Shown piece by piece: positions 1 through 6,370 of a stretch of DNA of 9,513 nt. This DNA comes from Actinomycetota bacterium (lineage in GTDB: Bacteria > Actinomycetota > Actinomycetes > Nanopelagicales > Nanopelagicaceae): the NCBI GenBank assembly GCA_947480375.1, contig CANKCX010000020.1:1-9513 (forward strand), in the 5' to 3' direction. How positions within the stretch are numbered: the stretch's first letter is position 1; every line of letters starts with the position of its first letter. The notes below the pieces were generated by a model, which saw only the letters and a program-made list of their open reading frames with translations, did no database searches and had not been told where the DNA came from. The translations under genes were made by a program, and so were the position numbers.

Positions 1-86
1 CAAAGAACTTCATTGACACAGGCTTCTACTACTACAACGCAAAGAACCTAACCGATCCAAAGATCGCAGCAGTTCTTTACCAGTAA
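1..86 (+). CDS. C-terminal end of a probable sugar ABC transporter substrate-binding protein (5' truncated)
   Basis: Only the last 27 codons are in the window; the reading frame begins at base 3 and ends with TAA at 84-86. The visible tail reads FIDTGFYYYNAKNLTDPK followed by IAAVLYQ. A 'DTG-aromatic-aromatic, N, DPKIAxLLY' ending is familiar from periplasmic-binding-protein type 4 (RbsB-like) sugar-binding lipoproteins of actinobacteria. From family knowledge, such a protein would be anchored outside the membrane and deliver sugar to an RbsA/RbsC-type importer. Genes for exactly that ATPase and permease lie at 6495-9051 on the same strand, and no other binding protein is visible, so I infer it is their partner. 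The identification rests on a short tail and the context. Signal peptide and binding domains lie outside the window. It is followed by a strong terminator. Confidence 0.6.
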   Translation, partial: KNFIDTGFYYYNAKNLTDPKIAAVLYQ

Positions 87-109
87 TAGCTGAATAACCG
101 TTAATGATT

Positions 110-153
110 GGCGGTCAGGTGAGTGAAAACTTACTTGACCGCCAATTCTTTTT
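110..153 (+). terminator. Strong intrinsic terminator after the substrate-binding protein gene
   Basis: Bases 110-124 pair with 129-143 to give an uninterrupted 15-bp stem (two G-U pairs, 118:135 and 121:132) capped by a GAAA tetraloop (125-128). The stem base is GC-rich (GGCGGTCA / TGACCGCC). A T-rich stretch, AATTCTTTTT, follows at 144-153. This is a textbook Rho-independent terminator, 23 bases beyond the upstream stop codon. It would separate expression of the binding protein from the catabolic genes, apart from readthrough. Confidence 0.9.
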
Positions 154-171
154 AGCAAGTAAACTTCTCGC
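135..171 (+). promoter_or_regulatory. Candidate promoter for a leaderless transcript of the catabolic operon
   Basis: TTGACC (135-140) is a good -35 match and lies inside the right arm of the terminator stem. TAAACT (160-165) fits the actinobacterial -10 pattern TANNNT, with a 19-base spacer, which is on the long side. Only six bases (166-171) separate this -10 from the ATG at 172, so transcription would begin at or next to the start codon. The first gene has no visible Shine-Dalgarno sequence, which agrees with a leaderless mRNA, a common arrangement in actinobacteria. The elements are seen in the sequence; their function is inferred. Confidence 0.45.
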
Positions 172-747
172 ATGACATCCTTCGCAGTTCCACCAATAAA
201 CCCCCATCAAATCACGTTAGATGCAAGCGCAGGTGCGTTAACTCCATCTGGACCAACTTTGGTTCGCAGACTTTCTGATTTAGCTGGCTGTTTTGAAAAC
301 ACCAAAACTTATGAAGCTGAAGTCGCCGCTTCAAACCCAATTGTTTATCAAGTAATTTCTTCAACTGTTCCAGAATTGCCAAGAGAATTACCGCAATCAA
401 TCACAACAATATTTGCGGGTACCTGCGGTGGCGAGTTGTATATGACTAAAGGCCACCAACATCCAGATCCACAAGGCGAAATTTACTTTGGCCTTGAAGG
501 TATCGGAGGAATAATTATGTTTGATGGCAAAGAGAAAAAGTATGTCGAAATAACGCCGGGGAAAATTGGTTACATTCCACCAGGTTGGGCCCACCGTTCA
601 ATTAATTCAGGTACAACACCATATAAATTTCTAGCTGTTTATCCAGGATCTGCCGGTCATGATTATGGTTGGGTTTTAAAGAATGGCATGGGACTTCGCG
701 GATTTTCTGAGAATGGCAAACTACTTTTGAAAGATTTCATTATCTGA
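172..747 (+). CDS. Cupin-type (archaeal-type) glucose-6-phosphate isomerase-like protein
   Basis: This 191-residue protein matches the metal-dependent cupin phosphoglucose isomerases known from archaea and some bacteria, which interconvert aldose- and ketose-6-phosphates and are unrelated to the classical Pgi fold. The cupin core contains GELYMTKGHQH followed by GEIYFGLEG. The presumed metal ligands His95, His97, Glu103 and His141 (in IPPGWAHRSIN) are all present, as is the Thr-Lys-Gly that contacts phosphate in the family. The length is typical (about 190). The protein is cytosolic, with no signal peptide. No Shine-Dalgarno precedes the ATG; the start is supported by a -10-like box six bases upstream. 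Its stop overlaps the kinase start by one base (TGATG), implying translational coupling. Because the gene sits in a sugar-catabolic operon, its true substrate may be a phosphorylated sugar other than glucose/fructose 6-phosphate. Confidence 0.8.
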   Translation: MTSFAVPPINPHQITLDASAGALTPSGPTLVRRLSDLAGCFENTKTYEAEVAASNPIVYQVISSTVPELPRELPQSITTIFAGTCGGELYMTKGHQHPDPQGEIYFGLEGIGGIIMFDGKEKKYVEITPGKIGYIPPGWAHRSINSGTTPYKFLAVYPGSAGHDYGWVLKNGMGLRGFSENGKLLLKDFII

Positions 748-2243
748 TGATTATCGCCCACGACCTCGGTACTACGGGAAATAAAGCGTCACTTCATAGT
801 GATGATGGAAAAATAATTGCGCATTGCACAATCAATTATCCAGCCCACTTTGCTGCTGGTGGAATCGCTGAACAAGATCCACTTGATTGGTGGAATGCAA
901 TTGGCGCCGCGACTAAGAAATTAATATTAGAAAATAATGTAAGTGCTGATCAAGTATCGGGCGTTGGAATTTCTGGCCAAATGATGGGCGCAGTACTTCT
1001 AGATTCAGAATACAAACCAGTTAGACCGGCAATTATCTGGGCAGATTACCGAAGCACTCCACAGACCAAAGAGTTGGTTGATGCAATTGGAATGGCTGCT
1101 GGCTATAAAGAGCTTGGCCATCAATTGAATCCGACTTATTCAATTACTAAAGCGATGTGGGTTCGCGATAACGAGCCAAAAAATTGGGAACGCGTGCGAC
1201 ATATCTGTCTAGCGAAAGATTATGTGAACTATCGCTTAACTGGCCGCCTTGTCACTGATCCATCTGACGCTTCAAGTACAAATGCATTTGATCAAGTGAA
1301 TGGCGTTTGGTCTACAAAAGTATTGAAAGCTGCGCGCATAGATCCGGCTTTTATGCCAGAAATATTGCCATCTACTGCAATTCTTGGCGAAATTACCGCT
1401 GAAGCAAGTGCGCATACCGGATTAAAGATTGGCACACCAGTTGTTGTTGGTGGTGGAGATGGTCCACTTGCTGCTGTTGGGGCCGGAATTATTTCACCAG
1501 AAGATGGCGCATATGTATGCATGGGTTCTTCATCATGGGTTTCAGTTTCAAATACCAAACCACTTCATGACCCAAAGATGAGATCGATGACTTTCAATCA
1601 CGTTGTTCCGGGACACTTTGTCCCAACCGCAACTATGCAAGCTGGTGGTGCAAGTTTGCAGTGGATTACTGAAACTTTGATTCCGGAAAATAATCCAGAT
1701 AGATACAAAATACTTTTAGAAGAAGCTAAATCTCAGAGCGCAGCAGCAGATGGTCTCTACTTCCTGCCACACATCATGGGTGAACGTTCGCCTTATTGGA
1801 ATCCAGATGCGTCTGGCGCATTTATTGGGCTTGGCAAACATCACAACCGCGGCCACATGGTGCGCGCTGTTCTTGAAGGTGTGGCTTTCAATTTACTTAC
1901 TTGTATCAATGCATTCTCCGAAAATGGCACAGATGTTAAGTCTGTAGATGTCATAGGTGGTGGCGCCGGTAGCGCACTTTGGCTACAAATATTTGCTGAT
2001 GTTTGGGGAATTCCGGTGCAGTCTCGTTCTATTGTTGAAGAAGCAAATTCACTTGGCGCCGCAGTAACCACTTTAGTCGGACTCGGGAAGGCTGAATTTA
2101 ATATTGTTAAATCGCTTTCAACGATTACTTCGAAGTACACGCCCAACCAAGGTGCACATCAAGATTATTTGAAAGCACATGAAATATTCTTAAACGGCTA
2201 CTTGGGTCTTGAAACCTGGAATTCAAACCGGTTTATAAAATGA
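747..2243 (+). CDS. FGGY-family carbohydrate kinase (xylulokinase-like)
   Basis: This 498-residue kinase has the two actin-like FGGY domains (roughly residues 1-245 and 255-440) and the usual family length. It would phosphorylate an imported or isomerised sugar with ATP in the cytosol. Visible motifs are the N-terminal phosphate loop HDLGTTGNK (Asp6), GISGQMMG near residue 77, IIWADYRS, AKDYVNYRLTG, TDPSDASS, the catalytic-base segment VGGGDGPLAAVG with Asp238, and the adenosine motif GGGAGSALWLQ. The overall pattern is closest to xylulokinase, but the usual GQMHG motif reads GQMMG, with Met80 in place of the histidine that lines the sugar site. Substrate specificity is therefore open (xylulose, another ketose, or a sugar acid). 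Its ATG shares one base with the preceding stop, and its stop overlaps the next gene's ATG (ATGA). I withhold the symbol xylB for this reason. Confidence 0.85.
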   Translation: MIIAHDLGTTGNKASLHSDDGKIIAHCTINYPAHFAAGGIAEQDPLDWWNAIGAATKKLILENNVSADQVSGVGISGQMMGAVLLDSEYKPVRPAIIWADYRSTPQTKELVDAIGMAAGYKELGHQLNPTYSITKAMWVRDNEPKNWERVRHICLAKDYVNYRLTGRLVTDPSDASSTNAFDQVNGVWSTKVLKAARIDPAFMPEILPSTAILGEITAEASAHTGLKIGTPVVVGGGDGPLAAVGAGIISPEDGAYVCMGSSSWVSVSNTKPLHDPKMRSMTFNHVVPGHFVPTATMQAGGASLQWITETLIPENNPDRYKILLEEAKSQSAAADGLYFLPHIMGERSPYWNPDASGAFIGLGKHHNRGHMVRAVLEGVAFNLLTCINAFSENGTDVKSVDVIGGGAGSALWLQIFADVWGIPVQSRSIVEEANSLGAAVTTLVGLGKAEFNIVKSLSTITSKYTPNQGAHQDYLKAHEIFLNGYLGLETWNSNRFIK

Positions 2244-3187
2244 CAAAAATAGTAATCTCATCTAGATCATTTTCTAGCGGTTCCTTAGATTTACTTGCCA
2301 AGCTAAGTACAGCAGGGTTCACAACAAAGTTCGTTGATTCAAAACATGATCTAACTGAATTAGCCCAAGAACTTCCAGGCGCTGTTGCTTGGATTGCGGG
2401 CACTTCAAAGATCACTTCAGAAATCTTAAATCTTGCGCCAAATTTAAAGATTATTGCGCGCTACGGTGTTGGCTTTGAATCAGTTGATTTAACCGAGGCT
2501 AAAGCCCGTGGAATTATCGTTACCAATACTCCTGGCGCGAATTCACTTGCAGTGGCTGAATTAACAATTGGATTAACTCTTAATGCACTTCGTGCTATTT
2601 CCACTTCAGCAAGCCAAGTCCGAAGCTCTGATTGGTCGGTAATAAGAGGCAACCAACTTGAAGGTTCTATCGTTGGAATTATTGGCTTTGGTCGCATCGG
2701 GCGGATATTGGCTGCAAAATTTCACGCACTTGGCTGCGAGCTTTGGATAAGTGATCCATTTGTTGATGCCAATGAAATTAAGGCGGCCGGATACCTAGCC
2801 AAATCAGTTTCAGAAATTGCAGCTAACGCAAATGTAGTTTCATTAAATGCGCCTGGCGATGGAGCAATTGTTGATAAGAATTGGTTTACAAATTCACGCA
2901 TGGGGCAAGTAATTATTAATAGTGCGCGAGCAGAACTTGTTGATGAAAGTGCAGTTGCAGAAGCACTCAAATCTGGGAAGCTATTTGCTTATGCTGCAGA
3001 TACTTTGCAAGGCGAGAAAAATTCGAGCAGCTCTCCCCTAATGGCTGCAGATATCGCAAACAAAGTAACCATCACTGCGCATTTAGGTGCCCAAACTGTC
3101 GCTGCGATCGATTTGATGGGAAATATGGCAACTGAGAATGTATTGGCGGTGCTTGCAGGAAAAGCGCCAATTAATCCGGTGAACTAA
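2240..3187 (+). CDS. NAD-dependent D-2-hydroxyacid dehydrogenase (phosphoglycerate dehydrogenase-like)
   Basis: This 315-residue enzyme interconverts a 2-hydroxyacid and a 2-oxoacid; it has the catalytic and Rossmann domains of the SerA/hydroxypyruvate reductase family but no C-terminal ACT regulatory domain. Seen in order: RYGVGFESVDL (from residue 74), NTPGANSLAVAE (96-107), the dinucleotide motif GFGRIG (149-154), an acidic residue Asp172 at the end of the second strand (favouring NAD over NADP), and the catalytic triad Arg230 (NSARAEL), Glu259 and His281 (AHLGAQ). Triad spacing closely matches E. coli SerA. The usual 'LHLP' after the fourth strand reads LNAP. Absence of the ACT domain and the position between two sugar-enzyme genes argue against a serine-biosynthesis role. 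A sugar-acid or 2-oxoaldonate substrate is more likely, as for KguD-type 2-ketogluconate reductases. The ATG overlaps the kinase stop by four bases. Confidence 0.8.
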   Translation: MTKIVISSRSFSSGSLDLLAKLSTAGFTTKFVDSKHDLTELAQELPGAVAWIAGTSKITSEILNLAPNLKIIARYGVGFESVDLTEAKARGIIVTNTPGANSLAVAELTIGLTLNALRAISTSASQVRSSDWSVIRGNQLEGSIVGIIGFGRIGRILAAKFHALGCELWISDPFVDANEIKAAGYLAKSVSEIAANANVVSLNAPGDGAIVDKNWFTNSRMGQVIINSARAELVDESAVAEALKSGKLFAYAADTLQGEKNSSSSPLMAADIANKVTITAHLGAQTVAAIDLMGNMATENVLAVLAGKAPINPVN

Positions 3188-4105
3188 GTGACTCAACAAG
3201 CTAAGCGAGTAATGCGCTTCATCGGAGTTTCAACTGCAAGTTCATCGATTAATAAAGTTTTTCCTAAATGGTCAGAACTCTTAGATCTAAATGCAGAATT
3301 AAAGGGCCTGGATCTTCCAATCGGAGCAACTAGTCAGCAATATCAAGCCGCGCTCGAAGAGATGCGAAGTGATAAAAACTGCGCAGGCGCCCTGGTCACG
3401 ACTCACAAGATTGCACTCTTCAACAGCGCGAATGAAATGTTTACATCCTTTGATCAATTTGCTGCCGCATGTGGTGAAGTTTCCTGCGTCAAAATTGTTA
3501 ATGGCAAGATCGAAGGTGCAGCGAAGGATCCAATAACTGCCGGTCTAGCCATCGAAGAATTCTTGCCAAGAGGTTATTTTAAGAATGGTGCAGATGTTCT
3601 GGTCTTTGGCGACGGTGGCGCCGCAACTGCAATTGCTTGGTATCTAACTGGTTTAGCAAGCCCGCCACGTAAGGTGCATTTCTTTGGAATAAATTCGGAA
3701 CGTCTTCTGCACCTAACAAAAGTAATTGAAAGCCGTCCTGGAAGTGATCTGGTTGAGACCCATATTTCCAGCAAAGATGCAATTGAAAAGATTCTTGAAG
3801 AGCTCAATCCTGGTTCTTTAATTATTAATGCAACTGGAATGGGTAAAGATATTCCAGGAAATCCGATGCCAGAAGGAATAAGTTTTCCAAATGAGAGTGT
3901 TATCTGGGAACTTAACTACCGCGGTTCACTTGAATTCCTACGACAAGCAGAGGCCGAAGCAAGTTCTTCTAATCTGAAAGTTTATGATGGTTGGCGTTAC
4001 TTCATACACGGTTGGAGCAGTGTTGTTGCCGAAGTCTTTGATATCAAATTGACTCCAGAGTTATTGGCTAAGTTATCGCAAGCTGCTGAAGTTGCGCGAC
4101 AATGA
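3188..4105 (+). CDS. Shikimate dehydrogenase-like (AroE superfamily) oxidoreductase
   Basis: The 305-residue product has an AroE-type substrate domain followed by a Rossmann domain. The catalytic Lys-Asp pair is recognisable as Lys74 (GALVTTHK, usually VTVPHK) and Asp114 (AKDPITAG, usually NTDG). Ser18/Ser20 sit where the family's SxS carboxylate clamp lies. The nucleotide loop is FGDGGAA (140-146), and INATGMG matches the family's NATPLGM. In the 'NRT' NADP-specificity motif Arg is replaced (N169-S170-E171), so cofactor preference is uncertain. The chemistry should be NAD(P)-dependent alcohol oxidation or ketone reduction on a polyol, cyclitol or sugar-like substrate. The divergent active-site motifs and the sugar-operon setting argue against a housekeeping shikimate role. 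The annotated start is a GTG directly after the upstream TAA. An in-frame ATG at 3212 is a plausible alternative, costing only eight residues. The stop overlaps the next ATG (ATGA). Confidence 0.75.
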   Translation: MTQQAKRVMRFIGVSTASSSINKVFPKWSELLDLNAELKGLDLPIGATSQQYQAALEEMRSDKNCAGALVTTHKIALFNSANEMFTSFDQFAAACGEVSCVKIVNGKIEGAAKDPITAGLAIEEFLPRGYFKNGADVLVFGDGGAATAIAWYLTGLASPPRKVHFFGINSERLLHLTKVIESRPGSDLVETHISSKDAIEKILEELNPGSLIINATGMGKDIPGNPMPEGISFPNESVIWELNYRGSLEFLRQAEAEASSSNLKVYDGWRYFIHGWSSVVAEVFDIKLTPELLAKLSQAAEVARQ

Positions 4106-5046
4106 TTATTCGCACAATTGCAGGAGATATAGCGCCTGAAAAATTGGGCAGAACAAATTATCACGAGCATGCCTTTCAAGTTTCGCCCCTTCTTCCTGGA
4201 GATGAACTAACAAGTAAAGAGAAAAGCGGAAATGAATTTCTGCGTCTTGCTAAATCTGGTTTTGATTCCTATGTGGATGCGACTCCAATTGGACTTGGCC
4301 GTCGCCCAGATTTGATTGCAGAAATCGCAAACCGAAGTGGGCTACAAGTTATACATGCAACTGGCGTCCATAAAGAGGCGCACTATGCCAATGGGCAAAA
4401 GATCACCCAATTAGAAGTTGATCAATTAGCGAAACTTTTTGCATATGAATTACAAACTGGAATCCTGCTTGACGACAGTACGCTTTTAATAAATGAAGCG
4501 AACACATCAGCGATTAAGGCTGGCTTTATCAAATTTGGAATATCAGATGCACCGCTTTCAGCCTTTGAAAATCGAGCACTTCAAGCATCTGCAGTTGTTT
4601 CGGCAAAGACTGGCGCCGCAATCATGATTCATACTGATTCGGCTAGCGAGATTTTCCCAACTTTAGATTTGCTAGAAGAATCAGGGGCCAACTTGGCTCG
4701 AGTTGTTGTTGCACACATTGATCGAAGACCAGACTCACGATTCCACGCTGAAATAGCTGCACGCGGCGCTTATCTGGGATATGACGGTGCAGGACGCAGC
4801 AAATATTTCGCCGATGAAGTTCTTGTAGAACTATTCGCAAATCTTGTCGAACTTGGCTTCGGCGCAAATGTCCTATTCGGAGCAGATGTTGCCCGAAGTT
4901 CAAGGTATGTCGAATATGGCGGCGCACCAGGTCTCGAATATTTAGGAAACACCTTTCTGCCAAAACTGCGAGCCAGAACGAGTGATGAAATAGTCGAGAA
5001 AACCTTGACTACTAACCCCGCAAACTGGCTAGCCTTTAACCCATAA
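4102..5046 (+). CDS. Phosphotriesterase-family metal hydrolase, probable (phospho)lactonase
   Basis: This 314-residue TIM-barrel protein belongs to the phosphotriesterase-like branch of the amidohydrolase superfamily. The complete binuclear metal site is visible: His21 and His23 (NYHEH, strand 1), Lys144 (FIKFGIS, the bridging lysine of strand 4), His177 (MIHTDS, strand 5), His205 (VAHIDRR, strand 6) and Asp262 (GADVARSS, strand 8). Characterised relatives include organophosphate hydrolases, homoserine lactonases and phospho-furanose lactonases that open aldono-1,4-lactone 5-phosphates. Set beside two dehydrogenases and two sugar kinases, hydrolysis of a sugar lactone or phosphorylated lactone is the best inference; an ester or organophosphate substrate cannot be excluded. 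There is no signal peptide, so it is cytosolic. It is coupled to the AroE-like gene by an ATGA overlap and ends 27 bases before the EthD gene. Confidence 0.8.
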   Translation: MIIRTIAGDIAPEKLGRTNYHEHAFQVSPLLPGDELTSKEKSGNEFLRLAKSGFDSYVDATPIGLGRRPDLIAEIANRSGLQVIHATGVHKEAHYANGQKITQLEVDQLAKLFAYELQTGILLDDSTLLINEANTSAIKAGFIKFGISDAPLSAFENRALQASAVVSAKTGAAIMIHTDSASEIFPTLDLLEESGANLARVVVAHIDRRPDSRFHAEIAARGAYLGYDGAGRSKYFADEVLVELFANLVELGFGANVLFGADVARSSRYVEYGGAPGLEYLGNTFLPKLRARTSDEIVEKTLTTNPANWLAFNP

Positions 5047-5058
5047 GCAACAACTAGT

Positions 5059-5065
5059 AAAGGAG
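5059..5065 (+). promoter_or_regulatory. Strong Shine-Dalgarno site before the EthD-domain gene
   Basis: AAAGGAG lies eight bases before the ATG at 5074. It stands out because the preceding genes in the run start without a clear ribosome binding site, in overlaps or directly after a stop. It fixes the start codon and suggests independent, efficient translation of the small protein. Confidence 0.8.
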
Positions 5066-5073
5066 AATCGGAA

Positions 5074-5412
5074 ATGTCTAAGAAAGTAAAGATGATTGCG
5101 CTTCTAAAAGTTACACCAGGAATGACACGTGACGAATTCATTAAGCGCTGGGTTGATGATCACGCACCATTCACACTTAAATTTCCAAACCTAAAAGGTT
5201 ATCTAATTAATATTCCAATTGAGGAATACCAACAGATCGAAGGTCCACTTCCATATGATGGCACCGCAGAACTCTTCTGGGATTCAATTGAAGATGCGAA
5301 GGCTGACTTTGCTTCTGCCGCTTCTGCAGCAGCAGGTGCAGATGCTGATGAATTCTCATTTGTTCGCGAACATATCTTCGTTGAAGAATTCGTCGCAAAG
5401 CCTCGTTCATAA
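5074..5412 (+). CDS. EthD-domain small protein (dimeric alpha/beta-barrel fold)
   Basis: This 112-residue protein resembles the EthD family: an N-terminal strand MIALLKVTPGMTRDEF, then the conserved helix motif RWVDDHAPF (Trp26, His30), a central strand with YDGTAELFWDSIEDA, an alanine-rich loop (SAASAAAGADADE), and a C-terminal strand HIFVEEFV. EthD and related ferredoxin-like dimeric-barrel proteins usually have no assigned activity. Some act as accessory factors, and structurally related dimeric barrels work as mutarotases, cyclases or decarboxylases. Here it could be a small sugar mutarotase, lactone-handling enzyme or accessory partner, but nothing in the sequence decides this. It has its own strong ribosome site and ends two bases before the ribokinase-like gene, so it shares that transcript. 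Confidence 0.75.
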   Translation: MSKKVKMIALLKVTPGMTRDEFIKRWVDDHAPFTLKFPNLKGYLINIPIEEYQQIEGPLPYDGTAELFWDSIEDAKADFASAASAAAGADADEFSFVREHIFVEEFVAKPRS

Positions 5413-5414
5413 AT

Positions 5415-6362
5415 ATGTCAAAAACTAACTCAGGCAAAATCACCGTAGTCGGTGCAAATATGATCGACTTAATCGCATATGTTCCGCGCTTCTTAAATGT
5501 GGGCGAAACATTGCATGGTTCAGAATTTGCAATGGGTTATGGTGGAAAAGGCGCCAACCAAGCTGTTATGGCCGCAAAGCTTGGATCTAAAGTTGTGATG
5601 GTTACTAAAGTTGGTGAAGATGTTTTTGGTGGTGGCACAAAAGAAAATATGGCGAAATACGGAATTGACACTCGCCATGTACTTTCGACAAAGGATGCAT
5701 TTTCTGGGGTAGCGCCAATCACGGTAACCCCAGAAGGACAGAATCAAATCGTGATCGTAAGTGGTGCAAATAATCTACTTACTAACACAGAGATAGATGC
5801 GGCGCGCATAGATATATCTGAATCAGCATATTTAGTCTGCCAATTAGAGATCGATCTGAAATTAACCTTAAAAGCGCTTCAGGTTGCGAAGGAAGTTGGC
5901 ACACCAACAATTCTAAATCCAGCACCAGCCGTTGAATCTTTGCCGAAAGAAATTTACGAATTGACCGATATTTTCTGTCCAAATGAAACTGAAACTCAAA
6001 TTCTTACTGGCATGAAAATTGATTCAGTCGCAAGCGCAGAACTTGCAGCAAAAGAGTTGTTATCTCGTGGCATCAAAACAGTACTAATCACATTAGGCGA
6101 AAATGGTTGCCTGATTGTTGATGCAAATAGTGCAACTCATATTCCTGCCGACAAAGTTAAAGTGGTTGATACAACTGGGGCCGGTGATTCTTTTGTTGGC
6201 GCACTTGCACATTTCTTAGCGCTTGGTTTAACGCTTGAAGATTCTGCAACAAGGGCTGTGAAGGTTGCATCAATAAGTGTTGGCGCGAAAGGTACGCAAT
6301 CTAGTTTTCCCGACCGCAAAGATATTCCAGAATCAATCTTTTCTGGATTAGATAACAATTAG
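5415..6362 (+). CDS. Ribokinase-like PfkB-family sugar kinase
   Basis: This 315-residue kinase follows the ribokinase pattern throughout. It has an N-terminal strand with VGANMIDL (Asp18 in the substrate-binding position), the first PfkB signature GGKGANQAVMAAKLG starting at residue 43, the central LNPAPA and PNETETQILTG segments characteristic of ribokinase, VLITLGENG, and the second signature DTTGAGDSFVGALA with catalytic base Asp258 and the anion-hole GAGD. It would transfer phosphate from ATP to the terminal hydroxyl of a furanose or related sugar. The similarity to RbsK is strong, but the neighbours are not a ribose operon, and related PfkB enzymes phosphorylate 2-oxoaldonates, nucleosides or other pentoses, so I leave the symbol blank. 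It is the last gene of the catabolic run. The start lies two bases after the EthD stop, without a separate ribosome site. Confidence 0.85.
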   Translation: MSKTNSGKITVVGANMIDLIAYVPRFLNVGETLHGSEFAMGYGGKGANQAVMAAKLGSKVVMVTKVGEDVFGGGTKENMAKYGIDTRHVLSTKDAFSGVAPITVTPEGQNQIVIVSGANNLLTNTEIDAARIDISESAYLVCQLEIDLKLTLKALQVAKEVGTPTILNPAPAVESLPKEIYELTDIFCPNETETQILTGMKIDSVASAELAAKELLSRGIKTVLITLGENGCLIVDANSATHIPADKVKVVDTTGAGDSFVGALAHFLALGLTLEDSATRAVKVASISVGAKGTQSSFPDRKDIPESIFSGLDNN

Positions 6363-6370
6363 TTATAGCC

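Noticed and set aside
1292..1558. Minus-strand open frame opposite the FGGY kinase
   Set aside because: Proline- and threonine-rich composition typical of an antisense shadow of Gly/Val-rich coding sequence; the plus-strand gene is unambiguous.
747..2243. Repeated GGCGCC hexamers here and in other genes as a possible functional motif
   Set aside because: They fall in coding sequence mostly as Gly-Ala codon pairs and have no regular spacing; codon use explains them.
2240..3187. Housekeeping serine-pathway serA
   Set aside because: No ACT domain, and the gene is translationally coupled to a sugar kinase and an AroE-like dehydrogenase.
3188..4105. Housekeeping shikimate dehydrogenase aroE
   Set aside because: The catalytic motifs are divergent, the NRT cofactor motif is altered, and the neighbours are sugar-catabolic rather than aromatic-biosynthesis genes.
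4770..5141. Open frame of 123 codons on the minus strand opposite the phosphotriesterase-like gene
   Set aside because: It lies antisense to a gene with a complete metal-site pattern and runs across the next gene's start; its own translation shows no recognisable domain. It is a shadow frame.
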